NCBI GenBank assembly: GCA_964020085.1
Contig: OZ026604.1
Coordinates: forward strand, 21,216,394 to 21,280,393
Direction of reading: 5' to 3'
Source: Micromussa lordhowensis
Taxonomy: Eukaryota > Cnidaria > Anthozoa > Scleractinia > Lobophylliidae
Length of the DNA stretch: 64,000 nt
Shown here: in pieces, positions 53,656 through 64,000 of the stretch
Layout: every line of letters starts with the position of its first letter
How positions within the stretch are numbered: the first letter of the stretch is position 1
Notes under the pieces: generated by a model
Told to the model about the DNA's origin: nothing
The model's input: the letters and a program-made list of their open reading frames with translations, nothing else
Databases searched by the model: none
Made by a program: the position numbers and the translations under genes

Positions 53656-53673
53656 CTCCCGGACGGGCCCCCA
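53656..53673 (-). other. Primer binding site, tRNA-Pro-like
   Basis: Minus strand reads TGGGGGCCCGTCCGGGAG, five bases after the 5' LTR. It closely resembles the well-known tRNA-Pro-complementary site used by many retroelements, with two differences. Confidence 0.8.
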
Positions 53674-53678
53674 ATTTC

Positions 53679-54279
53679 TGTTACGATCACTCTCGACCGA
53701 CAGAAAGATACACTAACAAACTCTCTTTCAAACTCAACTTATTTATTTAAAATACGTGATGTGATATCTCGACTACAGAAGAGCGGCTTCTAAACAATAT
53801 AAAATACTACAGTACCGCTAAGTTTAACCTACTGCCTGAACTCTAGTCACCACTGACAGAAAACTCAGAATCCTTCTTGTTCTCCTCTCGGTCCACTTGA
53901 CCTTGAACAAAAGCTCCTCTATAGCTCCAACAGCAATAGTACTCCACTCGGTCTCCGCCGAGAACACTAACAAAGCCGAACCACCGTCGACTGTCGATAA
54001 CTCTTTCACTCTTACTGACAAACTGAGCCAACTCTCTCGAAGCCGTAACTCTTTTCCAGCCGTAAATCTCTTTCGAAGCCGTAAATACTACGTATCTGAC
54101 TCTTTATATACATTTCAGTAATGTTCTAGAATGTTCTTGGTGTTTCTATTTTCGGTAACAATACATAATAAAACTATTTACATCATAATACGTAAATAAC
54201 TTGAAAACTGCTGAGTCATCGTGACACGAAACGTATTAAATATTCTAGAAGGTTCTAGATACATCCATTCTCCATAACA
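53679..54279 (-). repeat. 5' LTR
   Basis: 601-bp partner of 47779-48379, with no difference noticed on line-by-line comparison. Confidence 0.95.
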
Positions 54280-55376
54280 CTACACATTTCCTTAACGAAA
54301 ATAAAGGCTTCAACAAAATTAGTTGCTCAAGACGATTGGTTATAATTTTTACATTTTATCTTATAAAAAGGAAAGGAAATTTTTTTTGACTTTTTTAAAA
54401 AAGGTAAAGTCATTGAATCGAAGCAGGATGACTTCGGTCGTCGCTCGAGCGCCAAAGCTTGTCAGCTTGTATTGTAGAATCTATTAGTTCTCGTTCATAG
54501 GGGATTATGATTAGAAAAACTTAAAATTCGATAGCATTTTTAATTTTCAGTCGTTTCTATATTTTGTGAAAAAGTTAGGGTAAAAAACTTTTATCACTTC
54601 CGCTCCTTAAGAGAAGAGACTTTACACAGAAATTTGATTAGAAAGCATGAGTAGCCATTTTTCTTGAATACACGAAACAACCATAACTTTGTTTTCTGTG
54701 GAGAACACATTGTATTCCTATTGGTTTTGGTTGATTTGGTTAAAATTGTTATCGAACACTTTTTTAAACCAAATTTGATTGAAAACAATAGGGTTAACTC
54801 GTCTTTAGCTAAGGTAAACGTTTGTTTTCTATGTTTGTTTATTTGTTTGTTTTTTGTTAGATTTGGTTTTGCAAAAAAAAATGTATCGAGTGTAATCGCC
54901 AAGTTCTGTAGTAGACGCACAGCCTAGTCTCCATAGCTAGATTAACTAGCCAGATTTGCAAAGGGAAGATTTCCTTTTCTTTTTTCATGTCATTCAAACT
55001 AGTAGTAGACATCTTTAGAGAGTTTTTCAAACATACACTAAACGCCTGTGTGTAAGCCACACGTTTCGGTCATTTCGAAGACACAAACCACCAAGGTTTG
55101 GTCGGATTTACGAAAGAGAGCAGGCAATGCTGTGAAATATTTACACAAACCGTGGCAACGTTTTGGAGCCACGATTTTAGCCGTAGTACCAATGATGCCT
55201 CAGCTGGGCAGGTAGAGAGGGGATCAATTCCACGGCTGCTTATAATCACATGATTCGATTAAAAGTACGAAACTGTAACCTCGGTAGTTCAGACAATTGT
55301 TCCATACAAGACTCCCATAAATCGGTAAATATATGTTAATTAAAAACTCGTGTACACGTTTCAAAATCTTAAAATA
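54280..55376 (+). other. Continuation of unit 3 3' flank
   Basis: 54390-54470 matches 14355-14420, and 54700-55110 matches parts of 14600-15080 and 16860-16910 in unit 1. Noncoding; frames at 54594-54920 and 54664-54927 overlap on opposite strands and are not accepted. Confidence 0.55.
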
Positions 55377-55553
55377 GAGTGTTTTCACATGATGTCACGG
55401 TAGCCATATTGGTGTTCCAAAACAATGAAACGGCGGCCATGTTGGTGTACCAAACCAGTCCTGTGGGAGATCAACTCTTTTCTTATGTAAATGCTTACTT
55501 TTGTTCCAATAAATTTGCATGTGAGCTGGCCGCGTGAGTGAAAACGCTCTATA
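55377..55553. mobile_element. MITE with GAGTGTTTTCAC termini
   Basis: Ends AGAGTGTTTTCACATGATGTCA and GCGTGAGTGAAAACGCTCT, imperfect inverted repeats. Related to the 581-bp element at 30091-30671 by terminus. No clean TSD seen. Confidence 0.62.
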
Positions 55554-57270
55554 CCGTAAACGAATTCGTTTAGTCATTTGCGAAGTTTGGAGTACATGTT
55601 TCTATAATTTTCCGCAGGATTTTAGCTTCATTTGAAGTGACATTTTTGTAGTCACGTTGAACATTTAAATTACCTTCACAAAATAAGTTAAGGCTTTAAT
55701 CGTTTTGCATGGTTATTGCATTTTTATTTACCCGCGTTTGTAGCGGCTACAACGAACCTAAGTTCCTAAGGCTTTTTTTATATTCAGTGCAGTGCAGATT
55801 TTGTTAGGAAATTTCAAATACTTAGATACTTCGTTAGATTTTTTCAAGATTTGTGCAGTTAAAGATATATTATTGAGGTAATTTTTTGGATCGCTTTCAA
55901 AATACCTAAGACGGACTCGTGTTTTCTGGGATAGCAAATACTTGCGTAAACATTCTGCGCATGACCGGAGTCTTTGCTCAACGACGTTCACTTCGTGCCA
56001 ACCGGAAATTTTAATTACAATTCGGTGCGTGGTTACCAAGGGTTGAACTTTAACTCGGAAATTATGAACGTCCAGAAATCGTCTTTTCTTCTTGCTCATT
56101 GCGACCACAAAATCTACCAACATTCAGCGTGGAATTTGTCCTTAAATCTGGAACTTTTGCTGCTCCAAAGAACTTAGTTTCAAGCAAACTAGATTCGCAG
56201 GCACGTGTTTGAAGTGACTGTAATTTGTGGTTCGCAAGCCGGCGCTTTGAACGGTTCAGTTTGACTCCTTCTCAAGGTACTGAACAACTACATGTTTGCG
56301 TTAAAGTATTGCTGTATTTTGAAGATAAACCTTCGCATTGCTTCTTGTAAAAAGATCGTGAGGTGTAGAAAACCTGTCAGAGGTTTTAGCTAATAACGTA
56401 CAATTTTACTCTTATCTTGTAGTATGTGCTTGGTTGACACTTAGAAATGCATACTTTTAAGTCGTACAGTTCGAAAAAATAAACAATGGCCTCCATTTGG
56501 CGCGAAAATTCGCTGCGATATTTGTTCGCAGACATTGTCTGTTCCGAGAAGCAATCTGCCAGGTAAATTTTTAATGTTAGTTTAATTACTTCTCGTGTCA
56601 ACCCGCTATCAGTTAGAGGTAACTAATGCAAAGAAACGTTATTCGTTTATAACTTTAGAATCAGTATTTTTCGTTAATATAATTTTTGTAAAATGAAAGA
56701 TCGCAGTAAGATCTATCTGAAAAAGCAAAAAAGACTTCTTTTTTTCAAAAATGGCCATTTTTGGGGTATACTGATACCCAAGAGATTATCTCTTGCGATA
56801 CCTTAACAAAACTTAGGAATGCATGAATGTTTTACATTTGAATAAAAGCTAACTGTCGCGATAACGTCCTGACATAGACATAAATTCAACACAAATTTCC
56901 CATTATGACAATATTTAATGACAATTAATAGGTTTTCAATAAAGTATAAGAATAGGAAACAAGCAAAATGTCTTGAAAATTCAAGGTTTTTAACTGAGTG
57001 ATTATTAAAACATAAATGCGAACCTTTTGAGAAGATTAAAACAATACATGGTTTGAAATAATCTTTCATTGAAAAAGACATTCGCTCATTAAACAGGTGC
57101 ACAAGAATGAATTCTTTCCTGTAAGCGTTGTTGACGAACCTGCAGATATGATCGACATATTTTGTTCACATTATACGTGCGAAATTTAAACAGGAAGGCT
57201 AAGTAAGAGCAGGAGAAGTCAAACTGACCTTCATGACCAGTAGTCATTCTGAATAAAAAAAGAAATATAA
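55554..57270 (+). other. 3' flank and upstream part of unit 4
   Basis: 55620-55800 resembles 17200-17360 (3' flank of unit 1). 56870-57200 resembles 18700-18930 (upstream block). No coding region accepted; frames at 55758-56123 and 56803-57102 lack domains and conservation. Confidence 0.5.
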
Positions 57271-57271
57271 T

Positions 57272-57309
57272 ATACGACATTTATATAGCGCTTTATCCAG
57301 AGGCTCAAA

Positions 57310-57350
<41 letters not shown>

Positions 57351-57542
57351 ATTTATAGGCGCAAATTGCAGCCACGCAGTTCACAATCGTATTAGAGAGA
57401 ATAGTGGAATATACAGGTGCCCCCAGAACAGAATAAGTGATAAGCCATCACACCGGGGACAATGTCCCCTACTCTTTTCGAACAATGTGTGGGTTGTTTA
57501 ACGTCCCACACCAGTACTGTGAGACGGGGCCTACGGTTTATC

Positions 57543-57580
<38 letters not shown>

Positions 57581-57716
57581 AGATGTCATTACAAAGGCAG
57601 CACTTTCTCCTTAGTTATTTAAAGACCCTGAGTGTTGGTCCGGTCGAGGTTTGAACCTGCGACCTCCCGCACGGCAGTCCGGTACTCTACCAACTGAGCT
57701 AACCGGTCGGCGGTTG
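57272..57716 (-). mobile_element. tRNA-derived SINE
   Basis: The minus-strand head near 57650-57714 has GGTTAGCTCAGTTGGTAGAG and GCAGGTTCAAACC (A and B boxes). The body ends near 57285-57320 with AGCGCTTT...AAAGCGCT segments. A functional tRNA is unlikely because it continues into a long repeat body. Confidence 0.72.
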
Positions 57717-57857
57717 AATAGAAGTGACACATCTCGCCCTCTCTTATTAAACAGTGTTGACTTGTAATGAGCTGTTATTTCGACTCCACATTTCCAGCTG
57801 GTACTCTTATCGCTTTCCACAAGACTTAAGACTTGAAGGGATCCGTTACGGTGTAAA

Positions 57858-57927
57858 TTGAATATTTCTGTCCCCGTTGTTTTTCTGTCATGGATTCCAA
57901 TAATGCTTCGTCCAACGCACGCGGAGT
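57858..57927 (+). pseudogene. Small signal exon of unit 4 with lost start
   Basis: 70 nt, phase 1, GTGAGT donor kept, but the ATG is TTG. Encodes hydrophobic ISVPVVFLSWIPIMLRPTHA. No PAN, EGF or D8C exon follows; after ~58250 the sequence is transposon debris, so unit 4 is an orphan promoter/exon remnant. Confidence 0.7.
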
Positions 57928-58297
57928 GTGAGTTCTGAAATGTCCCAGTCTTTTAACAGATAGCCTTTAAATCTCGTTTTATACTTTGCTACTTTTTGTG
58001 TCATTTGTTCTTCGACCTCTTCTTTTCGTGGAATTTCTTTCGAGTGCACCGGTCAGCGAACACGTCGCAAGACTTGTTTATTGCGAGTTTTCATGCAAAG
58101 TTGGGTCGCACCAAAATTGAGAGACAAGTTGCACGAAAATACCTAAATTGTAATCGTTCTGCATGATTATTGCATGCACCTTTATGTCCCGGCGTTCATA
58201 GCGGCTAAAAACCTTTCATTAAGAGTTCCTCAGGCTTTTTCCATGCATTCAGTTTAATAGAGAATTGTTAGGAATTTTCAAAAACTTAGATACTTGG
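57928..58297 (+). other. Remnant between unit 4 leader exon and transposons
   Basis: 58140-58260 resembles 55680-55800 and 17220-17350 (3' flank type), showing that the unit was cut short: its leader exon runs almost straight into 3' flank sequence. Noncoding. Confidence 0.5.
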
Positions 58298-59014
58298 GGC
58301 GCTTTCCATTCGGCCAAAAATTCCGAGATTTCCGGTCCGAAACTGAATAGAACGGTAAAAATTCCGGGAAAAGTTTTCGAAAATTTAGGAATACGTTTTG
58401 AGTGCACCCTCTTTTCCGGAAAATCGGAATAACCGGAAAATTCCGTTCCATTCGACCATTCCTGCTCGGGCCTAGTTTCTCCGAGCCTGGAAATCGAATT
58501 CAACATGGCTGATGCATAAGCTGCTAAACATAATATTAGTGCTCTACCTGACAAACGACTGAAATATCTTGGTTCAACATCATTGCAGTGCATATGCCTC
58601 GACACGCTTTAGTGAGTACTGCGAAAATACCTGTGAGCTACGTGAAATGTGAGCATAACTGCCGTGAACAGCTCGCTCGTCATTCGAAATCGACTCTTGA
58701 ACTCCTCAGGAAAATAAAAAGGTATCGTACCCTAACTCTAGTCCCGGACTCCTTTTAAATTCTTACGATAAAATTTATAATGTCACCCTCACCTAATACA
58801 TGGTTTATTTTAACTTCAGCGTCGTCGATCGAGCAACCAGAAAGCAAGTAAACTAAGAGTCCTCCGTTTGATTTCGTATTTTCGCGCGAAACTTGGAACT
58901 TGATGATCATTGACCTAGAACGGGTTAGTCCAAGGAACCGGAAAATACTGTTCCATTCGTCGCATGGAATACCCGGAATTTCAAACCGGAAAATTTTGTT
59001 GAATGGAAAGCGCC
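58298..59014. mobile_element. 717-bp DNA transposon with GGCGCTTTCCATTC termini
   Basis: Ends GGCGCTTTCCATTC...GAATGGAAAGCGCC. Inner motifs ATTCCGG/CCGGAAT recur on both sides. No obvious TSD. The minus frames 58249-58605 and 58755-59027 run into terminal repeat sequence, so a functional transposase is not supported. Confidence 0.75.
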
Positions 59015-60395
59015 ATTGAAGAAACAAAATTTCGATAGTTTTTTTTTAAGTTTTGTGCAGTTAAAAGACTGGGCAGGCATTAAAGAATTAATTACCCTCA
59101 AACCTAATGGATTCAGTTCTCCTTCTAAAATTGTTGTGGGCAATAATATCATTACTGATTCCAAGGCTATTGCCTTAGCTTTCAATAATTATTTTTCTGA
59201 CACTGGCAGAAAGTTAGCAGCAGAAATCCCTCAATCTGATATTGATCCAGTTAACTTTCTTGGCCCTTCGCAGGCAAATAGCTTTATGCTATTCCCTGTT
59301 TCTGCAGTAGAGATAGAAAAGGAAATGTATAGTCTAAACTCATTTAAGGCTTCTGGTCCTTTTAGTATTCCTGTAGGCCTGCTAAAACTGTTGAAAACCT
59401 GCATATCATTTTCCCTGGAAATTATTTTTAATATCTCTTTTAGTTATGGGTGTGTGCCTGACCAATTTAAATTAGGTAATGTTATTCCAGTTCATAAAAA
59501 GGACTCGGGCACGTGCATGAATAACTATCGACCCATTTCACCGCTCTTCATTTTCAATAAAATCCTGGAAAAGCTTGTATATAACAGACTTATCAATTTT
59601 ATTCTGTATGATAAACAATTTGGCTTTAGGAGAAACCATTCTACTCTTCATGCAACTCTCTTAATTACAGACAAAATTCAAAGAGCAATTGAAGATGGCC
59701 TATTTTCTTGTAGCATTTTTCTCGATTTCTCTAAGGCGTTTGATACTGTTGATCATAGCATATTACTACAGAAATTATCCCACTATGGAGTCCGTGGTAT
59801 TGCTAATGACTGGTTTTCTTCCTATTTAAACAATAGGAGGCAATATGTTTCTATAGGTAGTATTAAATCAGATGACACCCTCATTACTCATGGTGTCCCA
59901 CAGGGTTCTGTGTTAGGCCCTCTTCTATTTCTGTTGTACATAAATGATTTCAGTAAATGCAGCAATGTGTTTGATTTCCACATTTTTGCAGATGATACTA
60001 ATCTATTCTATTCTAGTTCTAATTTAGTTGAGCTTGAGTCCATTGTTAATTATAATCTGAGGTATGTATCTGACTGGCTAATGGCTAATAAGGTTTCGTT
60101 AAGTATTAGTAAGACAAATTTCTTAATTTTTCATCCCCTCAAAAGGTCAAGGGTCATACAGTCAAATTAACAATCTCTAACAGGGAGATTATGCAGGAGA
60201 AATTTATTAAGTACTTAGGTCTCTTGGTTGATTCTCATCTCAGTTGGAAGTAACACATTCTGCACATTTCAAATAAGATTAAGCGTTGTATACTCACTAA
60301 GATAAGGCACGTTGTGACCGGTCAGGTCCTTGTACAGTTATATTACTCACTCATTTATCCCTTCCTGACTTACAGTTTAATAACTTGGGGGAAGA
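59015..60395 (+). pseudogene. LINE reverse transcriptase fragment (CR1/L2/Jockey-like)
   Basis: Open frame from 59016 to 60170, continuing broken to ~60390. Motifs: KRDSGTCMNNYRPIS-type finger (read here as HKKDSGTCMNNYRPIS), EKLVYNRL, FGFRRNHST, LDFSKAFDTVDHSIL (~residues 240-250), HGVPQGSVLGPLLFLLYIND, catalytic FADDTNLFY (~324) and NKVSLSISKTNFLIF. There is a stop at 60170 after RSRVIQSN, and another after LVDSHLSWK. At about 60390 the LINE frame (ITWGKTY) ends abruptly and a tyrosine recombinase begins. The endonuclease domain is missing. The ATG at 59016 is incidental. Confidence 0.9.
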
Positions 60396-60978
60396 CATAT
60401 CTCTTAAGGATTTATTCCAGAAGCTTGGTTTTCTCCTAGCTCTTACTGCAATGGAAAGGGTGTCTGAAGTGATCTCTCATGACCTCAGGTACAAGCGTTT
60501 TCACCCTGAAGGAGTCACCTTTGCACTCCCAGATTTAACAAAGAAATCTCGAGCAGGCAAGGATCTGAAAACTTCATTTCATGCTAGTTTTGAGGAAACT
60601 CCTAGCCTTTGTGTGGTTAAGTGTCTTAAAGTTTATGAACATCGCACTTCAGAATTCCGTCCCTTGGACCCTTCCAAACCCAACAAGCTTTTATTATCAT
60701 ACATTCGCCCCCAGAAGCCCATTTCAGGTGCTTCCCTCAGTAGGTGGCTGAAGGATATAATCTCTCGGGCAGGTATTGATACTAGTATATTTAAAGCTCA
60801 CTCAGTAAGAGGAGCATCTGCATCAGCTGCCTATGATAGGGGTGCTTCCCTGCAGGATATTCTAGATCTTGCTGATTGGTCAACTGATTCCACATTCAGG
60901 CGTTTTTATTACAGGCCTAGACATAATTCTAGCATTACTAAGATATTGCTGAATGTGCAAGGGTCACCGAGTCAGTGA
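60385..60978 (+). pseudogene. DIRS/Ngaro-like tyrosine recombinase fragment
   Basis: 197-residue frame matching the C-terminal catalytic half of tyrosine recombinases from DIRS-type retroelements. It shows R25 (MERVSEV), HSVR (H139, R142), W165 (ADWSTDSTF) and the nucleophile region FYYRP (Y175/176). The catalytic set R-H-R-W-Y is complete; the N-terminal core-binding domain is missing. The frame opens within the LINE tail, so its apparent start is a junction product. The reverse transcriptase and methyltransferase parts of a DIRS element are not next to it. A Crypton origin is an alternative. Confidence 0.8.
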
Positions 60979-61032
60979 ACATGACCCCACTTTAAAAACA
61001 CATTGTTATATGAGGCGACTGTTCTGAAGTAT

Positions 61033-61799
<767 letters not shown>

Positions 61800-61814
<15 letters not shown>

Positions 61815-62165
61815 CTAAGATTCTTCTGATTACCTATAAAGCTCTGAATGGCCAAGCTCCTGCATATATATCTAACTTACTTTCTTACTACCGTCCAGCA
61901 AGACTGCTACGTTCGTCTAAACAAAATCTGCTTCGCAATCCTTGTTATAATCTTAAAAATTACGGAGGTCGGTCCTTTGCAGTGGCTGCCCCACGTCTAT
62001 AGAACGCGTTACCTGTGGCCGTTAAAAGTTCGAACTCAGTTGACATTTTTAAACGACAACTTAAATCATGCCTTTTTCTTTGTTCTTATGTAAATTGATG
62101 ACCTATTTTACCAAGTTTAAGTTTATTGCTGTAAAGCGCCATTGAACCATTGGGAAATGGCGCTC
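61800..62165 (+). pseudogene. LINE C-terminal end and 3' UTR
   Basis: Reads KILLITYKALNGQAPAYISN, then LLSYYRPARLLRSS and YGGRSFAVAAPRL to a stop at 62002, then 3' UTR with GTAAAGCGCC...GGCGCT. This is the common C-terminal end of CR1/L2-like LINEs. It may be the other end of the element at 59015, separated by inserted DNA, or a second copy. Confidence 0.78.
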
Positions 62166-62171
62166 AACAAA

Positions 62172-62185
62172 TTTATTATTATTTC

Positions 62186-62218
<33 letters not shown>

Positions 62219-62318
62219 CATTATCATTATCATTATCATTATCATTATCATTACCATTACCATTACCATTACCATTACCATTACCATTACCATTACCATT
62301 ACCATTACCATTATTATC

Positions 62319-62353
<35 letters not shown>

Positions 62354-62399
62354 CATTATCATTACCATTACCATTACCATTACCATTACCATTATTATC

Positions 62400-62434
<35 letters not shown>

Positions 62435-62549
62435 CATTATCATTACCATTACCATTACCATTACCATTACCATTACCATTACCATTACCATTACCATTAC
62501 CATTACCATTACCATTACCATTACCATTACCATTACCATTACCATTATT
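62172..62549. repeat. Hexanucleotide microsatellite with two alternating motifs
   Basis: Blocks of ATTATC and ATTACC alternate, with ATTATTATC interruptions at the block edges. It starts directly from the ATT-rich LINE tail. Frames through it translate as low-complexity dipeptides and are meaningless. Confidence 0.95.
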
Positions 62550-62589
62550 ATATATAGCTAAGGTTAAGAACGCAGCCACCCTCTCCCCC

Positions 62590-63287
62590 ACGAAACCAAG
62601 CGTGTAATTATAACATGTAGCATGGCATCTTAGTTTTTTACGAAAGACATGTTTGTCGCATTAGAAAAAAGAGCTTGTCATATTTACTTTGCAGGCGTGA
62701 CTTGACGTCTGGTAATTTTCTTTCAGGAGTATGGCAAAATTAAAAGCAGTCAATCTGTTTGGCAAAGAAAAAGCATAAACTCAAATTCAGTTGCTTGAAA
62801 GGTGTATCAGTAACTTTTATCTTTTGATATATATATATATAATCTTTTTCATTTAGGCTTGCAGTCGAAGTGGCATGACGTCATGAAATAGATAGGGAAC
62901 ACGGAAAATACCGCGGAAATTCAAGTTTGTTCACTTATTGTTAAAAACAAAACTTTGAACTTTTTAAGAGGATTACACCATGATTTACAAATCGCCGGTC
63001 GAAAACACATTCAGCCATTGACAGGCGCGCAAGATAGAATTCTCTATTGTAAGCGTAGTTGAAAACCCGTAGAACGAAATAATATTTTGTACATGTTAAT
63101 TAAGTAACTTGAGAGGGAGGAGTCAAACTGACATGAACACAAATAGCTCCAGATGTAGTGACACAACACGCCATCGTTTATTACAGACAGTGTTGACGTG
63201 TAAGGAGTTGTTATTTCGACTATACATCTCTTCGATATTAGCTTTCAACAAGACTTGAGAACTGAAGCCATTCGTTGCGGTGTAAAA
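62590..63287 (+). promoter_or_regulatory. Putative upstream region of unit 5
   Basis: Matches 39250-39900 and 38520-38790 in reverse and 43410-43500 directly. Conserved blocks include GTCATATTTAC...TGCAGGCGTGAC and GAGTCAAACTGACATGAAC. A short TA microsatellite is at 62828-62842. It leads to an intact leader exon, so it is the best candidate for a working promoter in the window; promoter elements are not individually identified. Confidence 0.45.
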
Positions 63288-63357
63288 ATGAATGTTTTTG
63301 GGCTCGTCTTTTTTGTGCCATGGTTTTTAATAATGCCTCGTCCAACGTACGCGGAAG
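63288..63357 (+). CDS. Small signal-peptide exon of unit 5
   Basis: 70 nt, ATG to GTGAGT donor, phase 1: MNVFGLVFFVPWFLIMPRPT then YAE. Hydrophobic leader with a plausible signal cleavage after the proline-rich end. It implies a further gene copy to the right of the window, with its PAN exon probably several kb away. Confidence 0.68.
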
Positions 63358-64000
63358 GTGAGTTCGAAAATGTCGTTTTATACTCTGTTACTTTGTGAAT
63401 CCACCAGTTGTGGTTTAACTCAGCAGCTGCAACCCTTTGCGCAACCTACCGGATGCCTGGGTTGTCATCTCGAACTGTGTTTCATAAGCGAGTTTGTGTC
63501 GTGAGTTTGTTGTTGGTGCTTCTCTTCAACCTTTCATTTCTCGTTGGTTTTCTTCAGTGTACTCCAGTTTTCCTCTCTTTGTAAAAAAAGCGACATTTTT
63601 AAATCCCAATGTTGTTCAGAATCCAAGCGCCACAGGTTTGTCAGTCGCAAGACTAGTACGTGCTGCCCTCCGTCTCCAAGAAAGTCGATTTAATACTCTT
63701 CATATCTTAGTTCAGTAAGAATTCGCGAAGATTCCGCAAAATTGTTGCGTTCAACCTCTCTCGGGTCAAACTGACGCGATATTTCATTAATAACTCACAA
63801 CAACGGAGAACAAAAAACAGTATTTCGGGTAACATCTAGATGTCTTGACTGTTTCTCGCAAAGTAACTTGGACCCTTAATTGACAATACGTGGAAGTGTT
63901 AAAGATTAGACGAATGTAATAAAATATAAAGGACGCCTTTTGGGGCACATATTTGGTTCAATTGATGATGATGATGATGATGATGATGATAATTTGGGAA
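63358..64000 (+). other. First intron of unit 5
   Basis: 63451-64000 matches 5-530 of this window closely, including the short frame at 63494-63718. Ends in a GAT microsatellite (63966-63990). Confidence 0.65.

Larger units (their letters stand above)
47779..54279 (-). mobile_element. Complete Ty3/gypsy-type LTR retrotransposon with copia-like domain order
   Basis: 6501 bp on the minus strand. The LTRs are 601 bp each (53679-54279 is 5', 47779-48379 is 3'), look identical along the lines compared, and have TGTTA...TAACA ends. A 4-bp CTAC duplication flanks the element (47775-47778 and 54280-54283). The empty site is visible in units 1 and 2 (about 14238 and mirror). A tRNA-Pro-like primer site, a polypurine tract and one unbroken gag-pol frame are present. 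Identical LTRs and an open frame indicate a recent, possibly still active insertion. The integrase lies before the RT, unlike standard Ty3/gypsy elements. Confidence 0.95.

Noticed and set aside
58249..58605. 118-residue minus-strand frame as transposase
   Set aside because: It reads through the terminal inverted repeat and contains no DDE or other transposase motif.
62103..62591. Long open frames on both strands (up to 162 residues) through the hexamer repeat
   Set aside because: They encode only low-complexity dipeptide runs generated by the microsatellite; no start context, conservation or domain.

Overview
The window looks like nuclear DNA of a marine invertebrate, most likely a cnidarian such as a stony coral. 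This is inferred from three things: AT-rich, intron-bearing DNA; secreted modular proteins combining PAN/Apple, fibrinogen-collagen-like, EGF and D8C (uromodulin/GP2/OIT3) domains; and a crowded mix of LINE, Penelope, DIRS-type, Ty3/gypsy and miniature DNA transposons. Species cannot be told from the sequence alone.

The backbone is one multigene family. Gene 1 (+, coding exons 5311-13259) and gene 2 (-, 33907-26570) are two copies of the same gene lying tail to tail. They form the arms of a very large imperfect inverted duplication, about 1-20160 against 22480-38500, around a spacer of about 2.3 kb. Gene 3 (+, 45317-47345) is a compact third copy. All three keep a signal peptide/PAN exon, a fibrinogen-collagen-like exon and a terminal D8C exon. 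They differ in EGF content: eight EGF exons plus one calcium-binding EGF in gene 1, three plus one in gene 2, none in gene 3. Every internal intron is phase 1, so EGF exons can be gained or lost without breaking the frame. In gene 1, four EGF exons sit exactly 461 bp apart, a fresh tandem amplification. A small upstream signal-peptide exon of 70 bp recurs at 38450 (-) and 63288 (+), with broken relics at 44120 and 57858, so the array probably continues past both window edges.

Layout: 1-5310 is the first intron of unit 1, with a decayed LINE that carries a 9-bp-TSD DNA transposon holding a RecQ-like helicase fragment. 5311-13259 is gene 1. 13260-20160 is 3' flank, mobile-element relics and the truncated upstream part of another unit. 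20160-22480 is a palindrome-rich spacer with a decayed DDE transposase. 22480-38519 is the mirror arm with gene 2. 38520-44120 is a divergent intergenic region with nested TTAA-flanked foldback elements and a discoidin-like exon relic. 44120-47345 is gene 3. 47779-54279 is an apparently intact Ty3/gypsy-type LTR retrotransposon with the unusual order gag-protease-integrase-RT-RNase H. 54280-58250 is a further unit remnant. 58298-62160 is a nest of DNA transposon, LINE and tyrosine-recombinase fragments. 62172-62549 is a hexanucleotide microsatellite. 62590-64000 is the start of another unit.

The two arms act as natural empty-site controls for each other. Many insertions present in one arm have a clean empty site and target-site duplication in the other, so most insertions can be dated relative to the duplication. 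No bacterial-type operons, CRISPR arrays or rRNA genes were seen. Exon boundaries come from reading splice sites by eye and from comparing the paralogues; no transcript data were available.
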